In this document: positions 19,113 to 27,546 of the stretch, piece after piece
Numbering within the stretch: the first letter of the stretch is position 1
How the letters are laid out: every line of letters starts with the position of its first letter
Assembly (NCBI GenBank): GCA_902786615.1
Contig: CADADE010000014.1
Location: 1-44,738 of the forward strand
Source: Oscillospiraceae bacterium
GTDB taxonomy: Bacteria; Bacillota_A; Clostridia; Oscillospirales; Oscillospiraceae
Length of the DNA stretch: 44,738 bases
Reading direction: 5' to 3'
Translations under genes and position numbers: made by a program
Notes under the pieces: generated by a model
The model's database searches: none
What the model was told of the DNA's origin: nothing
Seen by the model: the letters and a program-made list of their open reading frames with translations, nothing else

Positions 19113-20132
19113 ATGAAAGCAGTGATCCTGGCGGGCGGATTGGGGACAAGGCTGCGGCCCGTAACGGGGGAGCATCCCAAGCCCATGGTGCCGCTGCTCG
19201 GAAAGCCGATGATGGAGCATATCGTGGCCCTGCTGCGGGAGAACGGATTTACCCAGATCTGCGCGGCGCTGCATTACCGGGCCGGGGAGATCATGGCGCA
19301 TTTCGGCGACGGGCGGCGCTTCGGCGTGGAGCTTGAATACCGCATCGAGACGGAAAATCTCGGTACCGCGGGCAGCGTGCGAAATTGCAGGGACTTTTTC
19401 GGAAACGAGGATTTTTTGGTTATCTCCGGGGACTCGGCCTGCGATTTCTCTCTCGTACGCCTGATGGAGGCGCACCGGGAGAAGGGGGCTGTGGCGACCC
19501 TCGCCCTCAGCGCCCAGCGCCTGCCGCTGCGCTACGGCCTCGCTGTGACGGACGGCGAGGGGCGCATCCACAGCTTTATCGAAAAGCCCGAGTGGCCGCA
19601 GGTGGTGACGGATCTCGTGAACACGGGCGTCTACGCCCTCTCCCCGCGCGCGCTTGAGCGCGTGCCGCCGGGCGGTTGCGATTTCGGAAAGGATCTGTTC
19701 CCACAGCTTCTGCGCGAGGGAGAGGCGCTCTACGGTCTCGAGATGGAGGGCTACTGGCGGGACATCGGCACGCCCCAGGATTACTACCGCTGCTGCGCCG
19801 ACGCCCTGGACGGCAAGCTCCGCCTGGAGCCGGGGGAGGCCTTTCGCCTCGCAAAAAACAGCCCGGGCGGCGACAGGGAAGAGGAGGGCTTCGTCACAAG
19901 CTGCGCCTGCGCGGACCGCGCGCGGCTGATGGGCACGCTCTCGGAGCTGATGCTGGACATGGGGGCGGAATACGACGACGGCATCCGCCTGAAGGGGAAG
20001 GATTACGAGCTGCACATCTGCCCGAGCGCGGTGAGAAGCGCTGTGCGCATCGCGGTAAAATCCAGCGACGCGGAGCTTGCCCGCTCCCTCTGCCTCTCGG
20101 CAAAGGAGCTTGCCGAGAAATTGGATATGTGA
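19113..20132 (+). CDS. Sugar-1-phosphate nucleotidyltransferase with a phosphomannomutase-like C-terminal tail
   Basis: A 339-residue protein. Residues 1-235 are an NTP_transferase domain with GGLGTRLRP (8-16), the HPKPMVP substrate loop, NLGTAGS and GYWRDIGTPQDY (about 211-222). It probably makes NDP-mannose or NDP-glucose. Instead of the left-handed beta-helix usual after this domain, the last 80 or so residues resemble domain IV of phosphomannomutases (RLMGTLSEL... DGIRLK...). In Firmicutes a fused guanylyltransferase-phosphomannomutase of about 800 residues is known; this may be a shrunken version. The GGGGAGG leader supports ATG 19113. Single gene; substrate unproven. Confidence 0.8.
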   Translation: MKAVILAGGLGTRLRPVTGEHPKPMVPLLGKPMMEHIVALLRENGFTQICAALHYRAGEIMAHFGDGRRFGVELEYRIETENLGTAGSVRNCRDFFGNEDFLVISGDSACDFSLVRLMEAHREKGAVATLALSAQRLPLRYGLAVTDGEGRIHSFIEKPEWPQVVTDLVNTGVYALSPRALERVPPGGCDFGKDLFPQLLREGEALYGLEMEGYWRDIGTPQDYYRCCADALDGKLRLEPGEAFRLAKNSPGGDREEEGFVTSCACADRARLMGTLSELMLDMGAEYDDGIRLKGKDYELHICPSAVRSAVRIAVKSSDAELARSLCLSAKELAEKLDM

Positions 20133-20140
20133 GCAAAGCA

Positions 20141-20168
20141 AAAGCAGAGTGCCTGACCACTCTGCTTT
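20141..20168 (+). terminator. Terminator of the nucleotidyltransferase gene
   Basis: AAAGCAGAGTG pairs with CACTCTGCTTT around a 6-base loop, 8 bases after the stop codon. The rest of the gap to 20304 shows nothing recognisable. Confidence 0.85.
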
Positions 20169-20304
20169 CTGCTTGTTCCTTGAAGGACATTATGAAGAAT
20201 TGTTGTTCTTTGCTGCTTGCAAGGATATCATAGCGCAAAGATGTTTCAGAGGATACGCAAAAACTGTTACCGAATTGTAAAAGCTTGCGATTTTTCTGTT
20301 ACCA

Positions 20305-20736
20305 TCAGATCACGTAGACAAAGCCCTCGGGGTTCGGCTGGGCGATATCGCGGATCGTATAGCGGCTGAGATAGGCGCTCACAAGCTCGTCCAGACCCTT
20401 CCAGAGCGGCAGCGTCCTGCATTCGGCGGCCCGCGGGCAGGGCTTGCTGCCCGCCTCCAGGCAGGCTACCGGGGCAAGGGGCCCCTCCGCCGCGTGGAGA
20501 ACCTCCAGCACGGTGATCTGCTCGGCCTCCCGCGCGAGACGGTAACCGCCGCCCTTGCCGCGCTGACCGTCCAGCATGTCCGCCTTGACAAGCAGCTTGA
20601 CGATGCTCTCCAGGTACTTTTCGGAGATATCCTGCCGCTCGGCGATCTCCCTGAGCGTTACATAATCGTCGCTCTGCCGCGCTGCCAGCTCGGCCAGAAC
20701 ACGCAGCGCATACCGGCCTCGGGTGGAAATCATCAT
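20305..20736 (-). CDS. Rrf2 family transcriptional regulator, probable Fe-S sensor
   Basis: A 143-residue winged-helix regulator. MMISTRGRYALRVL and the recognition region QRGKGGGYRLAR (58-69) are typical of the IscR/NsrR/CymR family. Three cysteines at 92, 100 and 106 (C-x7-C-x5-C) match the cluster-binding loop of Fe-S-sensing members, so it may respond to iron-sulfur status, nitric oxide or redox. AGGAGG precedes the ATG at 20736. No isc, suf or cys genes are adjacent; the divergent neighbour is a MATE exporter. Its own promoter contains an inverted repeat suitable for autoregulation. Confidence 0.9.
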   Translation of the reverse strand: MMISTRGRYALRVLAELAARQSDDYVTLREIAERQDISEKYLESIVKLLVKADMLDGQRGKGGGYRLAREAEQITVLEVLHAAEGPLAPVACLEAGSKPCPRAAECRTLPLWKGLDELVSAYLSRYTIRDIAQPNPEGFVYVI

Positions 20737-20766
20737 CGGAATGGCCTCCTTTTGTCATATAAATCT

Positions 20767-20795
20767 ATTATAAACCAAGGTTAATGGGATTTCAA
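20767..20795 (-). promoter_or_regulatory. Promoter and putative operator of the Rrf2 gene
   Basis: On the minus strand TTGAAA (20790-20795) and TATAAT (20767-20772) are 17 bases apart. Between and overlapping them lies the near-palindrome TAAACCAAGGTTAA (20771-20784), placed where a bound repressor would block RNA polymerase. Confidence 0.75.
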
Positions 20796-20841
20796 GCGTG
20801 CTTTCACCTTTTGCCTTTTCCTGCCGGGAGACGGCGGCCTC

Positions 20842-20870
20842 TTGCTTTTTTGCCGTCCCGGCTGTATAAT
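20842..20870 (+). promoter_or_regulatory. Promoter of the MATE gene within a large inverted repeat
   Basis: TTGCTT (20842-20847) and TATAAT (20865-20870) are 17 bases apart. An inverted repeat (GCCGGGAGACGGC at 20823-20835, GCCGTCCCGGC at 20852-20862) brackets the -35 box. Confidence 0.65.
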
Positions 20871-20906
20871 GCCCACGCTTTTTTACGAAAGAGAGGATTG
20901 CCGCAC

Positions 20907-22262
20907 ATGGACGAAAAACACGATCTGACCCGAGGGAGCATACTGGGAAAGCTGGCGCTTTTCTTCTTCCCCATCCTCTTCGGAATGCTCTTCTTTCAAT
21001 TATATAACACCGTGGACGCGATCGTGGTGGGCCGCTGCCTGGGCCCGGCAGCGCTCGCGGCGGTGGGCGGCAGTCCCGCCGTGATCACCAATCTGGTCAT
21101 CGGCTTTTTCACGGGCCTCGGCACCGGAGCCACGGTGGTCATCTCGCAGTATTACGGGGCCCGGGACGAGGAGAATCTGAAACGGGCCGTGCATACGATC
21201 CTGTTTTTCTGCTTCGCGGCGGGACTTGTGCTGACAGGCTTCGGCTGGCTTACGGCCCCCTGGTCGCTGGAGGCGGTGAAGACGCCGGCGGATATCCTGC
21301 CGGAGTCCGCCCTGTATCTGCGCATTTACTATCTCGGCGCGACGGGAATGCTGCTTTTCAACATCGGTTCCGGCATTCTCCGCGCGGTGGGCGATTCCCG
21401 CTGGCCGCTGATTTTTCTGGGCGTCTGCTGCCTGCTGAACATCGCGCTCGACCTTTTGTTCGTGGCGGTGCTGCCCTGGGGCGTCGCGGGGGCCGCGGCG
21501 GCGACGGTGATCTCCCTCGGCGTGAGTGCCCTGCTGCTGCTCGTCCATCTGAGCCGGGCAGACGGTCCCTGGAGGCTGCGGGTATCGGAACTGAGGATCG
21601 ACCCCTCCGCCCTGCGCCGTATTTTGAATCTCGGCGTCCCGGCGGCGCTGCAGGGCTCCATGTACTCCCTGTCAAACCTGATTTTGCAGGCCGCGGTCAA
21701 CAACTTCGGCACGGTGACGGTGGCGGCCTGGACGGCGCTTGGGAAGTTCGACGCGCTCTTCTGGGTCACAAGTAATGCCATGGGGACGGCCCTTTGTACC
21801 TTCGTGGGGCAGAACTTCGGCGCGGGGAAGTATGAGCGCATGCGCAAGGGCGTGCGTCAGTGGCTGTTGACGGACATCGGCGTCACGGCGCTGCTGTCAA
21901 CGCTGCTGCTCTTGCTTGCGCCCGTGATGCTGCGCATGTTCTCCGACAGTGACGAGGTCATCGACCTTGCCAGGCACCTCATGTGGTACTTTGCCCCCTT
22001 CTATGTGGTCTGGGTCTTTATCGACATCCTCTCCAACGCTCTGCGCGGCGCGGGAGATTCCGTGCGCCCCATGATCATCAGCCTGGTGGGCGTGTGTCTG
22101 CTGCGGGTGCTGTGGGTGATTTTCGTGGTGCCGCACTGGAACACCATCGAATGCGTGAGCATCAGCTATCCCTTTACCTGGTGTGTCACGGCGCTGGCCT
22201 ATCTGATCTACTACCGCCACAGCCCCTGGCTCGATCGCTGCCGGCATCAGGCCGGGCAATGA
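20907..22262 (+). CDS. MATE family multidrug/organic cation exporter
   Basis: A 451-residue membrane protein with about twelve transmembrane helices in two related halves. The MATE patterns FFPILFGMLFFQLYNTVDAIVVG and the second-half NLGVPAALQG...NNFG...AWTALGKFDA are clear, with TFVGQNFGAGKYER and NALRGAGDS. It exports drugs or metabolites using a cation gradient; the substrate is not predictable. The ATG at 20907 follows GAGAGG. It is divergent from the Rrf2 regulator, which is a candidate to control it. A terminator follows directly. Confidence 0.93.
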   Translation: MDEKHDLTRGSILGKLALFFFPILFGMLFFQLYNTVDAIVVGRCLGPAALAAVGGSPAVITNLVIGFFTGLGTGATVVISQYYGARDEENLKRAVHTILFFCFAAGLVLTGFGWLTAPWSLEAVKTPADILPESALYLRIYYLGATGMLLFNIGSGILRAVGDSRWPLIFLGVCCLLNIALDLLFVAVLPWGVAGAAAATVISLGVSALLLLVHLSRADGPWRLRVSELRIDPSALRRILNLGVPAALQGSMYSLSNLILQAAVNNFGTVTVAAWTALGKFDALFWVTSNAMGTALCTFVGQNFGAGKYERMRKGVRQWLLTDIGVTALLSTLLLLLAPVMLRMFSDSDEVIDLARHLMWYFAPFYVVWVFIDILSNALRGAGDSVRPMIISLVGVCLLRVLWVIFVVPHWNTIECVSISYPFTWCVTALAYLIYYRHSPWLDRCRHQAGQ

Positions 22263-22294
22263 AAAAAACCCGCTCAGAATCGAGCGGATTTTTT
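22263..22294. terminator. Terminator between the MATE and DUF362 genes
   Basis: A-run, CCGCTC/GAGCGG stem around a short loop, then TTTTTT. It lies right after the MATE stop codon, between converging genes. Confidence 0.85.
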
Positions 22295-22310
22295 GTTGGG
22301 ATAAAGCAAA

Positions 22311-23351
22311 TTATGCGCGCTTGTTGCGGCCCCAGAAGGTGTTGTAGCGGTCGGGCCGCCAGCCGGGCTCCACGTCCTTGACGGCCTCGGCGGCGGTGAT
22401 GACGGCGTCATCGTTGTCAATGTCGATGAGGGTGTAGCGGTCGTTGCCCATGCCGAGCTCCTTCATGTAGCTGAGCTGGCGCAGACCGTGGCGGGTCTCC
22501 ACGCGCTCGATCAGATCCTTGCCGCCGTTTTTGGGCAGGTTGTAAATCAGGTCGATGCAGGCGTTGTCCACCGCGAGAATGTCCAGGGAGGCCAGAATGC
22601 CGATATCCGGCGTTACGACCGGAGAGGCGGCGGGGCCTGCGCAGTCGCACTCCACGGACATGTTGCGCATGGTGTTGATGTAGCAGACATGGGGGGCAAA
22701 GTGGTCGATGGTGGCCTTGGTAGACTCAGAGATGCGCTCCATCAGCTCCTCCTCGGCGATGCTCCACATATCGGCGTTGGGATGGGTGTGGATCTCCTTC
22801 TTGCCGATGCGCCCGTCCGCGCAGCCGATGCCGATGTTCTTGTTGCTGCCGCCGAAGCCGCCCATGACGTGGCCCTTGAAGTGCGTCAGCACCAGCAGGG
22901 AATCGTAGTTGAGCATGCTCTTGCCGACGTGCATCTCGTCAAACCATTTGCCGCCCTTGACAGGCAGGGTGGTCACGCCCTCGCTGTCGGTGATGTCCAC
23001 GGGGCAGAAGGTCCAGCCGTTGATCTCCAGGGTCTTGCGGTGGGCCTCGGTGGTGTAGCGGCTGCCCTCGTAGTAGGTGTTGGTCTCAATGATCGCGGCG
23101 TCCGGCAGACGGGAGGCAAGCAGCTCCTTGACCCAGGGGCGGGGCAGGATGTTGGGACCCTCGGCCTCGCCGGTGTGCAGCTTGACGGCGACCTTGCCGC
23201 AGAGCACGGAGCTCACCTTGTCATAAATTTTCTTGAGTCCCTCCTCGGAGAGATCGCGGGTGAAAAACACAACGGAGCTCTCGCCGCTGCGCTCTTCAAA
23301 GGGGACGTATTTGTTGCCGTCCTTGCCGGCCGTGGGATTTTTGACGCTCAT
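22311..23351 (-). CDS. DUF362 domain protein
   Basis: A 346-residue soluble protein covering the DUF362 domain. Recognisable parts are VAVKLHTGEAEGPNILPRPWVKEL, ETNTYYEGSRYTTEAHRKTL, LTHFKGHVMGGFGGSNKNIGIGCA and the end region SLDILAVDNACIDL. The family occurs widely, often fused to ferredoxin domains; no ferredoxin cysteine clusters are present here. Biochemical function is not established. AGGAGGAATAAC precedes the ATG at 23351. It is transcribed away from the tctCBA transporter. Confidence 0.88.
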   Translation of the reverse strand: MSVKNPTAGKDGNKYVPFEERSGESSVVFFTRDLSEEGLKKIYDKVSSVLCGKVAVKLHTGEAEGPNILPRPWVKELLASRLPDAAIIETNTYYEGSRYTTEAHRKTLEINGWTFCPVDITDSEGVTTLPVKGGKWFDEMHVGKSMLNYDSLLVLTHFKGHVMGGFGGSNKNIGIGCADGRIGKKEIHTHPNADMWSIAEEELMERISESTKATIDHFAPHVCYINTMRNMSVECDCAGPAASPVVTPDIGILASLDILAVDNACIDLIYNLPKNGGKDLIERVETRHGLRQLSYMKELGMGNDRYTLIDIDNDDAVITAAEAVKDVEPGWRPDRYNTFWGRNKRA

Positions 23352-23395
23352 GTTATTCCTCCTCAATTGTACGTGCATTCTCTCTGCTAAATTAT

Positions 23396-23425
23396 AATAT
23401 AACAAGAATCATCGGCCGCTGTCAA
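23396..23425 (-). promoter_or_regulatory. Promoter of the DUF362 gene
   Basis: On the minus strand TTGACA (23420-23425) is followed after 18 bases by TATATT (23396-23401). A further A/T-rich TATAAT lies just downstream. Confidence 0.65.
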
Positions 23426-23555
23426 ACAACAGTTTGTGAATTTTTATTCTCTCCCAAAATGCGGGAAAACAAAACAGGACTGAAAATGCTGCTGCTTTAT
23501 TGTTAAATTTACACAAAACAGAATGCAAAATTTCGTGCAGCTTTGGAAAAGACGC

Positions 23556-23584
23556 TTGTACTGACCGGCGGAACGTGCTATAAT
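23556..23584 (+). promoter_or_regulatory. Promoter of tctC-tctB-tctA
   Basis: TTGTAC (23556-23561) and TATAAT (23579-23584) are 17 bases apart with an extended -10 (TGC). The start codon of tctC is about 60 bases downstream. Confidence 0.75.
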
Positions 23585-23650
23585 TGCGGCATGTTACGGA
23601 GAGAAGAGAGACTCCGTTCGGAACGAAAATATTAAAAGGAGGAAAGACCC

Positions 23651-24619
23651 ATGAAAAAGATTCTTGCGCTCGCACTCGTACTGTGTATGATGTTCGCCCT
23701 GTCTGTCACCGCCTGTGCCGACTTCAAACCCTCGGGCCCCGTATCCGTGATCGTCTCCTACAAGGCCGGCTCCGGCACCGACAACACCGCCCGTATCCTC
23801 GCCAAGTACGCCGAGAAGTACGTCGGCCAGACCCTCGTCATCGAGAACGTGGAGGGCGGCTCCGGCTCCATCGGCTGGTCCCAGCTTGCCGACGCCGACA
23901 AGGACGGCCAGACCATCGGCTTCATCAACCTCCCGAACTTCTCCAGCTCCATTGTCAACGAAATGGGCACCTATACGGTGGAGAGCTTCGCCCCCATCTG
24001 CAACCACGTGACCGAGACCTCCATTGTCATTGTCCGCGCGGACGACGACCGCTTCCCCGATCTCAAGGCGCTTGTTGATTACGGCAAGGCCAATGAGGGC
24101 GGCAAGGGCGAGCTGAAGGCCTCCACCAACGGCCCGCAGGCTTCCAACCACATCGGCGCCCAGGCCTTCGCCAACTCCGCCGGCTTCATGTACATCGACA
24201 TCCCCCAGGGCGGCACGGCCGACCAGCTTCTTTCCCTTCGCGGCGCTGAGGCTGACTTCTCCGTCGTCAAGCTCGCCGACATCGCCGGTCAGGAATCCGA
24301 ATACCGGATCCTCGGCGTGTTCAATCCCGAGCGCCTGCCCGAGCTGCCCGACGTCCCCACGCTGGGTGAGCTGGGCTACTACCCCGACTGGCTGGGCTCC
24401 TCCCGCTGCATTGCCGCTCCCGCCGGTGTGAGCGAGGATGTCGTCAAGTTCTATGAGGAAGCTTTCAAGGCCGCCATGGAAGATCCCGACTACATCGCCG
24501 CCGCCGAGCAGGCCGGCATGGCCACCGATTACAAGGACGCCGCCGCGACCGAAGAGCTCATCAAGCAGCAGCAGACCTTTGCCGAAGGTCTTGCCGAGGG
24601 CTTCTGGTACGATTACTGA
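23651..24619 (+). CDS. tctC: Tripartite tricarboxylate transporter substrate-binding lipoprotein (TctC/Bug family)
   Basis: A 322-residue exported binding protein. The signal peptide MKKILALALVLCMM ends in a lipobox-like VTAC with Cys22, so it is probably lipid-anchored. The Bug-family fold is shown by VIVSYKAGSGTDNTARILAKYAEKYVGQTLVIENVEGGSGSIG and the later NLPDVPTLGE-type segment (ELPDVPTLGELGY). Such proteins bind carboxylated ligands such as citrate or other organic acids; the ligand is unknown here. AAAGGAGGAA precedes ATG 23651. It is followed by an intercistronic hairpin and tctB-tctA. Confidence 0.93.
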   Translation: MKKILALALVLCMMFALSVTACADFKPSGPVSVIVSYKAGSGTDNTARILAKYAEKYVGQTLVIENVEGGSGSIGWSQLADADKDGQTIGFINLPNFSSSIVNEMGTYTVESFAPICNHVTETSIVIVRADDDRFPDLKALVDYGKANEGGKGELKASTNGPQASNHIGAQAFANSAGFMYIDIPQGGTADQLLSLRGAEADFSVVKLADIAGQESEYRILGVFNPERLPELPDVPTLGELGYYPDWLGSSRCIAAPAGVSEDVVKFYEEAFKAAMEDPDYIAAAEQAGMATDYKDAAATEELIKQQQTFAEGLAEGFWYDY

Positions 24620-24645
24620 TCGGCAAAATCGCAATAAGCAAATTG

Positions 24646-24672
24646 GAAAGGGCAGGGCAATCCTGCCCTTTC
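24646..24672 (+). terminator. Intercistronic hairpin between tctC and tctB
   Basis: A perfect 11-bp stem GAAAGGGCAGG/CCTGCCCTTTC with a 5-base loop, followed by TTTG. As tctB has no visible promoter of its own, this looks like a partial terminator or a 3' stabiliser that favours the binding protein over the membrane subunits. Confidence 0.7.
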
Positions 24673-24707
24673 TTTGAAAAGAGAGTATTATAAGGGAGGT
24701 ATGCCCC

Positions 24708-25172
24708 TTGAAGATGAAGCTTACGGACGTAGGCGTGGTACTATTCATGTACGCCGTCTGCGGCTATTTTTACTATCACATGACGAAGCTGAAGGCCTCC
24801 AGCCAGACCTACCCCCGCTTTACGATCCTGCTCCTGTTCGGACTGACGACCCTGTATCTCGTTCAGATGCTCATTAACGCCAAAAAGCACGGCGTGGAGA
24901 GCGGCGTGGATGAGGTCTTTGCCGGCTTCCAGCCGAAGCAGTTTTTCGTGTGCCTGATCGCCACGATCCTGTATCTCGTCTGCATCTACTACTTCGGCTT
25001 CTACATTTCCACCGTGGTGTTCATGCTGGCGGTGCTGCTGTTCCTGAAGGTCCCGCCGCTCTATACCGCCATCACGGTGCTTGTCATCGTGGCGCTCATC
25101 TACTTTGCGTTCCAGAGGTTCCTGGGCGTGAAGCTGCCCGTGGGCACCCTGATGAAAGCGATCGCCAAGTAA
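24708..25172 (+). CDS. tctB: TctB, small membrane subunit of the tripartite tricarboxylate transporter
   Basis: A 154-residue protein with four predicted transmembrane helices (about 8-25, 38-56, 80-98 and 105-135), the size and layout of TctB. It is the small permease subunit working with TctA in the cytoplasmic membrane. The start is taken as TTG 24708, 7 bases after AAGGGAGGT. An ATG two codons later (24714) is possible but further from the ribosome binding site. tctA follows after 14 bases. Confidence 0.9.
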   Translation: MKMKLTDVGVVLFMYAVCGYFYYHMTKLKASSQTYPRFTILLLFGLTTLYLVQMLINAKKHGVESGVDEVFAGFQPKQFFVCLIATILYLVCIYYFGFYISTVVFMLAVLLFLKVPPLYTAITVLVIVALIYFAFQRFLGVKLPVGTLMKAIAK

Positions 25173-25186
25173 AGGAGGGCGCGAAA

Positions 25187-26740
25187 ATGCTTGAAACCTT
25201 ATCACTGATGGGCGCGGGCTTTCTCAACGCCCTGACTCCCATTAACCTTTTGATGATGGCGGGCGGCGTCGCCATGGGCATCGTCATCGGCTGCATGCCG
25301 GGGCTGTCGGCGGCGATGGGCGTCGCGCTCATGCTGCCCATGACCTTCACCATGAAGCCGGAGACCGGCCTCATCGTCCTCGGCGCTATCTACTGCGGCG
25401 CCATCTTCGGCGGTTCCATCTCCGCCATCCTGATCCATACCCCCGGCACCCCGGCCTCCGCCGCGACCGCCATCGAAGGCTATCAGATGACCCAGCGCGG
25501 CCAGGCGGGCAAGGCGCTCTTCACGGCCTGCTACGCCTCCTTCTGGGGCGGCCTGCTGAGCTGCGTGTCGCTGTACTTCTTCTCCCCGCTGCTGGCAAAG
25601 CTTACGCTGAAATTCATGTCGGCGGAGTACTTCTGGCTCAGTATTTTCGGCCTTACGATCATCGCGGGCGTCTCGTCCAAGTCCATGATCAAGGGGCTCA
25701 TGTCCGGCGCGCTGGGTCTTCTGATCTCCACCATCGGTCTTGACCCCATCTCCGGCGTCAAGCGCTTCATGCCGAGCTCCTATTTTGCCGAGGGCATCAA
25801 CACCACCTGCGCGCTGATCGGCCTGTTCTCCATGTCCCAGGTCTTCATCCTCGCCGAGAAGAAGATCAAGGCACGCGCCCAGGCCACCAAATTCACCGAC
25901 AAGATGAGCCTGAGCCGCTCGGAGCGGAAAATGCTGCGCCCCACGATCCTGCGCTCCTGGATCATCGGCAACCTCATCGGCATACTCCCCGGCGCGGGCG
26001 CGTCCATCGCGTGCTTCCTCGGCTACAACACCTCCCGCCAGTTTTCCAAGCATAAGGAGCTGTTCGGCAAGGGCTCCATCGAGGGCGTGGCGGGCTCCGA
26101 GGCGGCCAACAACGCCGTCACCGGCGGCTCCCTGATCCCGACGCTGACCCTTGGCATCCCGGGCGAATCCGTCACGGCGGTGCTGATGGGCGGCCTCGTC
26201 ATCCAGGGCCTGACCCCCGGCCCGGAGCTCTTCGGCAAGTACGCCCCCATGACCTATACCTTTTTCGCGGGCTTCGTGCTGGTGCAGTTTTTCATGCTGG
26301 GCATCGGCCTGATCGGCTGCCGCGGCTTTGCGCAGATCTCCAGACTCTCCGACGCGATTCTGATCCCCTGCGTCACGGTTCTGTGCTTTGTCGGCTCCTA
26401 CGCGATTCATAAGAACATCATGGACATCGTCGTGATGCTGGTCTTCGGCGTCCTCGGCTATCTGATGCGCAAGCTTGACCTCAACACGGCGGCTGTCGTT
26501 CTCGCGCTGATCCTCGGCCCCATCGGCGAGAAGGGACTCAGAAACGCCCTGCGCACCTCGCGCGGTGATATCTCCGTCCTGTTCTCCTCTGTTGTGTGCT
26601 GGGTGCTCATCGCCATGTGCGTCGTCGGCATCCTCTCCCCGATCTTCATGAACAAGCTGGAAAAGAAGGCGGAGAAGGACGCCACCGGCATTGACCCGGA
26701 CGACAAAAAGCCCGTCGACCTCGACGTGGACAACGACTGA
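25187..26740 (+). CDS. tctA: TctA, large permease subunit of the tripartite tricarboxylate transporter
   Basis: A 517-residue membrane protein of the TctA family with about twelve helices. Two signature stretches are visible: GCMPGLSAAMGVALMLPMTF near residues 34-53 and the repeat-like GILPGAGASIACFLGY (about 266-281), plus IPTLTLGIPGESVTAVLMGG. It forms the ion-coupled translocation path for the carboxylate delivered by TctC. The C-terminal tail is charged and acidic. AAAGGAGG precedes ATG 25187. A strong bidirectional terminator follows. Confidence 0.95.
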   Translation: MLETLSLMGAGFLNALTPINLLMMAGGVAMGIVIGCMPGLSAAMGVALMLPMTFTMKPETGLIVLGAIYCGAIFGGSISAILIHTPGTPASAATAIEGYQMTQRGQAGKALFTACYASFWGGLLSCVSLYFFSPLLAKLTLKFMSAEYFWLSIFGLTIIAGVSSKSMIKGLMSGALGLLISTIGLDPISGVKRFMPSSYFAEGINTTCALIGLFSMSQVFILAEKKIKARAQATKFTDKMSLSRSERKMLRPTILRSWIIGNLIGILPGAGASIACFLGYNTSRQFSKHKELFGKGSIEGVAGSEAANNAVTGGSLIPTLTLGIPGESVTAVLMGGLVIQGLTPGPELFGKYAPMTYTFFAGFVLVQFFMLGIGLIGCRGFAQISRLSDAILIPCVTVLCFVGSYAIHKNIMDIVVMLVFGVLGYLMRKLDLNTAAVVLALILGPIGEKGLRNALRTSRGDISVLFSSVVCWVLIAMCVVGILSPIFMNKLEKKAEKDATGIDPDDKKPVDLDVDND

Positions 26741-26770
26741 GCTTTGCCGTAATTAAATACACTTTTGCGA

Positions 26771-26808
26771 AAAAATGAGGCGGATTCGTGCGAATCCGTC
26801 TCATTTTT
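26771..26808. terminator. Bidirectional terminator between tctA and the ZIP gene
   Basis: A long stem (AAAAATGAG, one mismatch, CGGATTCG and the reverse complement) with a tiny loop and flanking A and T runs, serving both converging genes. Confidence 0.95.
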
Positions 26809-27539
26809 CACCCCAGCGCCACGTCCAGCGCCATCATCAGCGTAAAGCCCCCGATGTAGCCGAGGACGCCGACGCGCCCGCGGGCCTCCGGGCAGAGCTC
26901 GGAGGCCGTGACAGAGAGCATCGCCCCGGCGGAAAAGCTCAAGAGCCAGGGCATCAGCGGGTGCACCCAGCGGGCCGCGCCGAAGGCCAGCAGACCGAAG
27001 ATCGGCTCTACCGCGCCGGAGGCCGCCCCGCAGAGAAAGGCCCTGCCGCGCCCCATGCCGCACTGACGCAGGGGCAGCGACACCGCCGCGCCCTCCGGAA
27101 AGTTCTGCACCCCGATCCCGAAGGCGAGCGCCAGCGCGGCGGCGAGGCCGTCCCCGTCGGAGGCGAGGGCGAAGGCGAGGCCCACCGCCATGCCCTCCGG
27201 GATGTTGTGGAGCGTGATCGCGGTGAAGAGCAGCTTTTCCTTCCCGTTCGCGCCCCGCTGCAGCGCGTCCGCCAGCAGGATGAAGAGCGCCCCCAGCACG
27301 AGACCCGCTGCGGCGGGCAGCCATGCGGGCAGTCTGCTCTCCGCCTCCACCTGCGCGATGGCGGGCAGCAGCAGGCTCCAGACCGAGGCGGCGGTCATCA
27401 CCCCGCCCGCAAAGCCCAGCAGCGCCCTTTGAAAGCGCAGCTCCTTTCCCCGGAAGAAGAACACCAGCGACGCGCCCAGCGCCGTCATGAAAAAGATAAA
27501 CTGTGTGCCGCCGAGCGCCCACAGAAAGCTTGAAACCAT
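26808..27539 (-). CDS. ZIP family divalent metal transporter
   Basis: A 243-residue membrane protein with about eight helices. Helix 4 carries HNIPEG (111-116) and helix 5 NFPEG (146-150), the metal-binding signatures of the ZIP (ZupT/GufA) family. It imports zinc or related metals. The ATG at 27539 lies only six bases after GGAGGG, which is itself part of the 3' arm of a hairpin (27547-27583), so translation may be controlled by folding. It follows the ECF sigma operon on the same strand. No Zur or Fur gene is nearby. Confidence 0.9.
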   Translation of the reverse strand: MVSSFLWALGGTQFIFFMTALGASLVFFFRGKELRFQRALLGFAGGVMTAASVWSLLLPAIAQVEAESRLPAWLPAAAGLVLGALFILLADALQRGANGKEKLLFTAITLHNIPEGMAVGLAFALASDGDGLAAALALAFGIGVQNFPEGAAVSLPLRQCGMGRGRAFLCGAASGAVEPIFGLLAFGAARWVHPLMPWLLSFSAGAMLSVTASELCPEARGRVGVLGYIGGFTLMMALDVALG

Positions 27540-27546
27540 AAAAATA

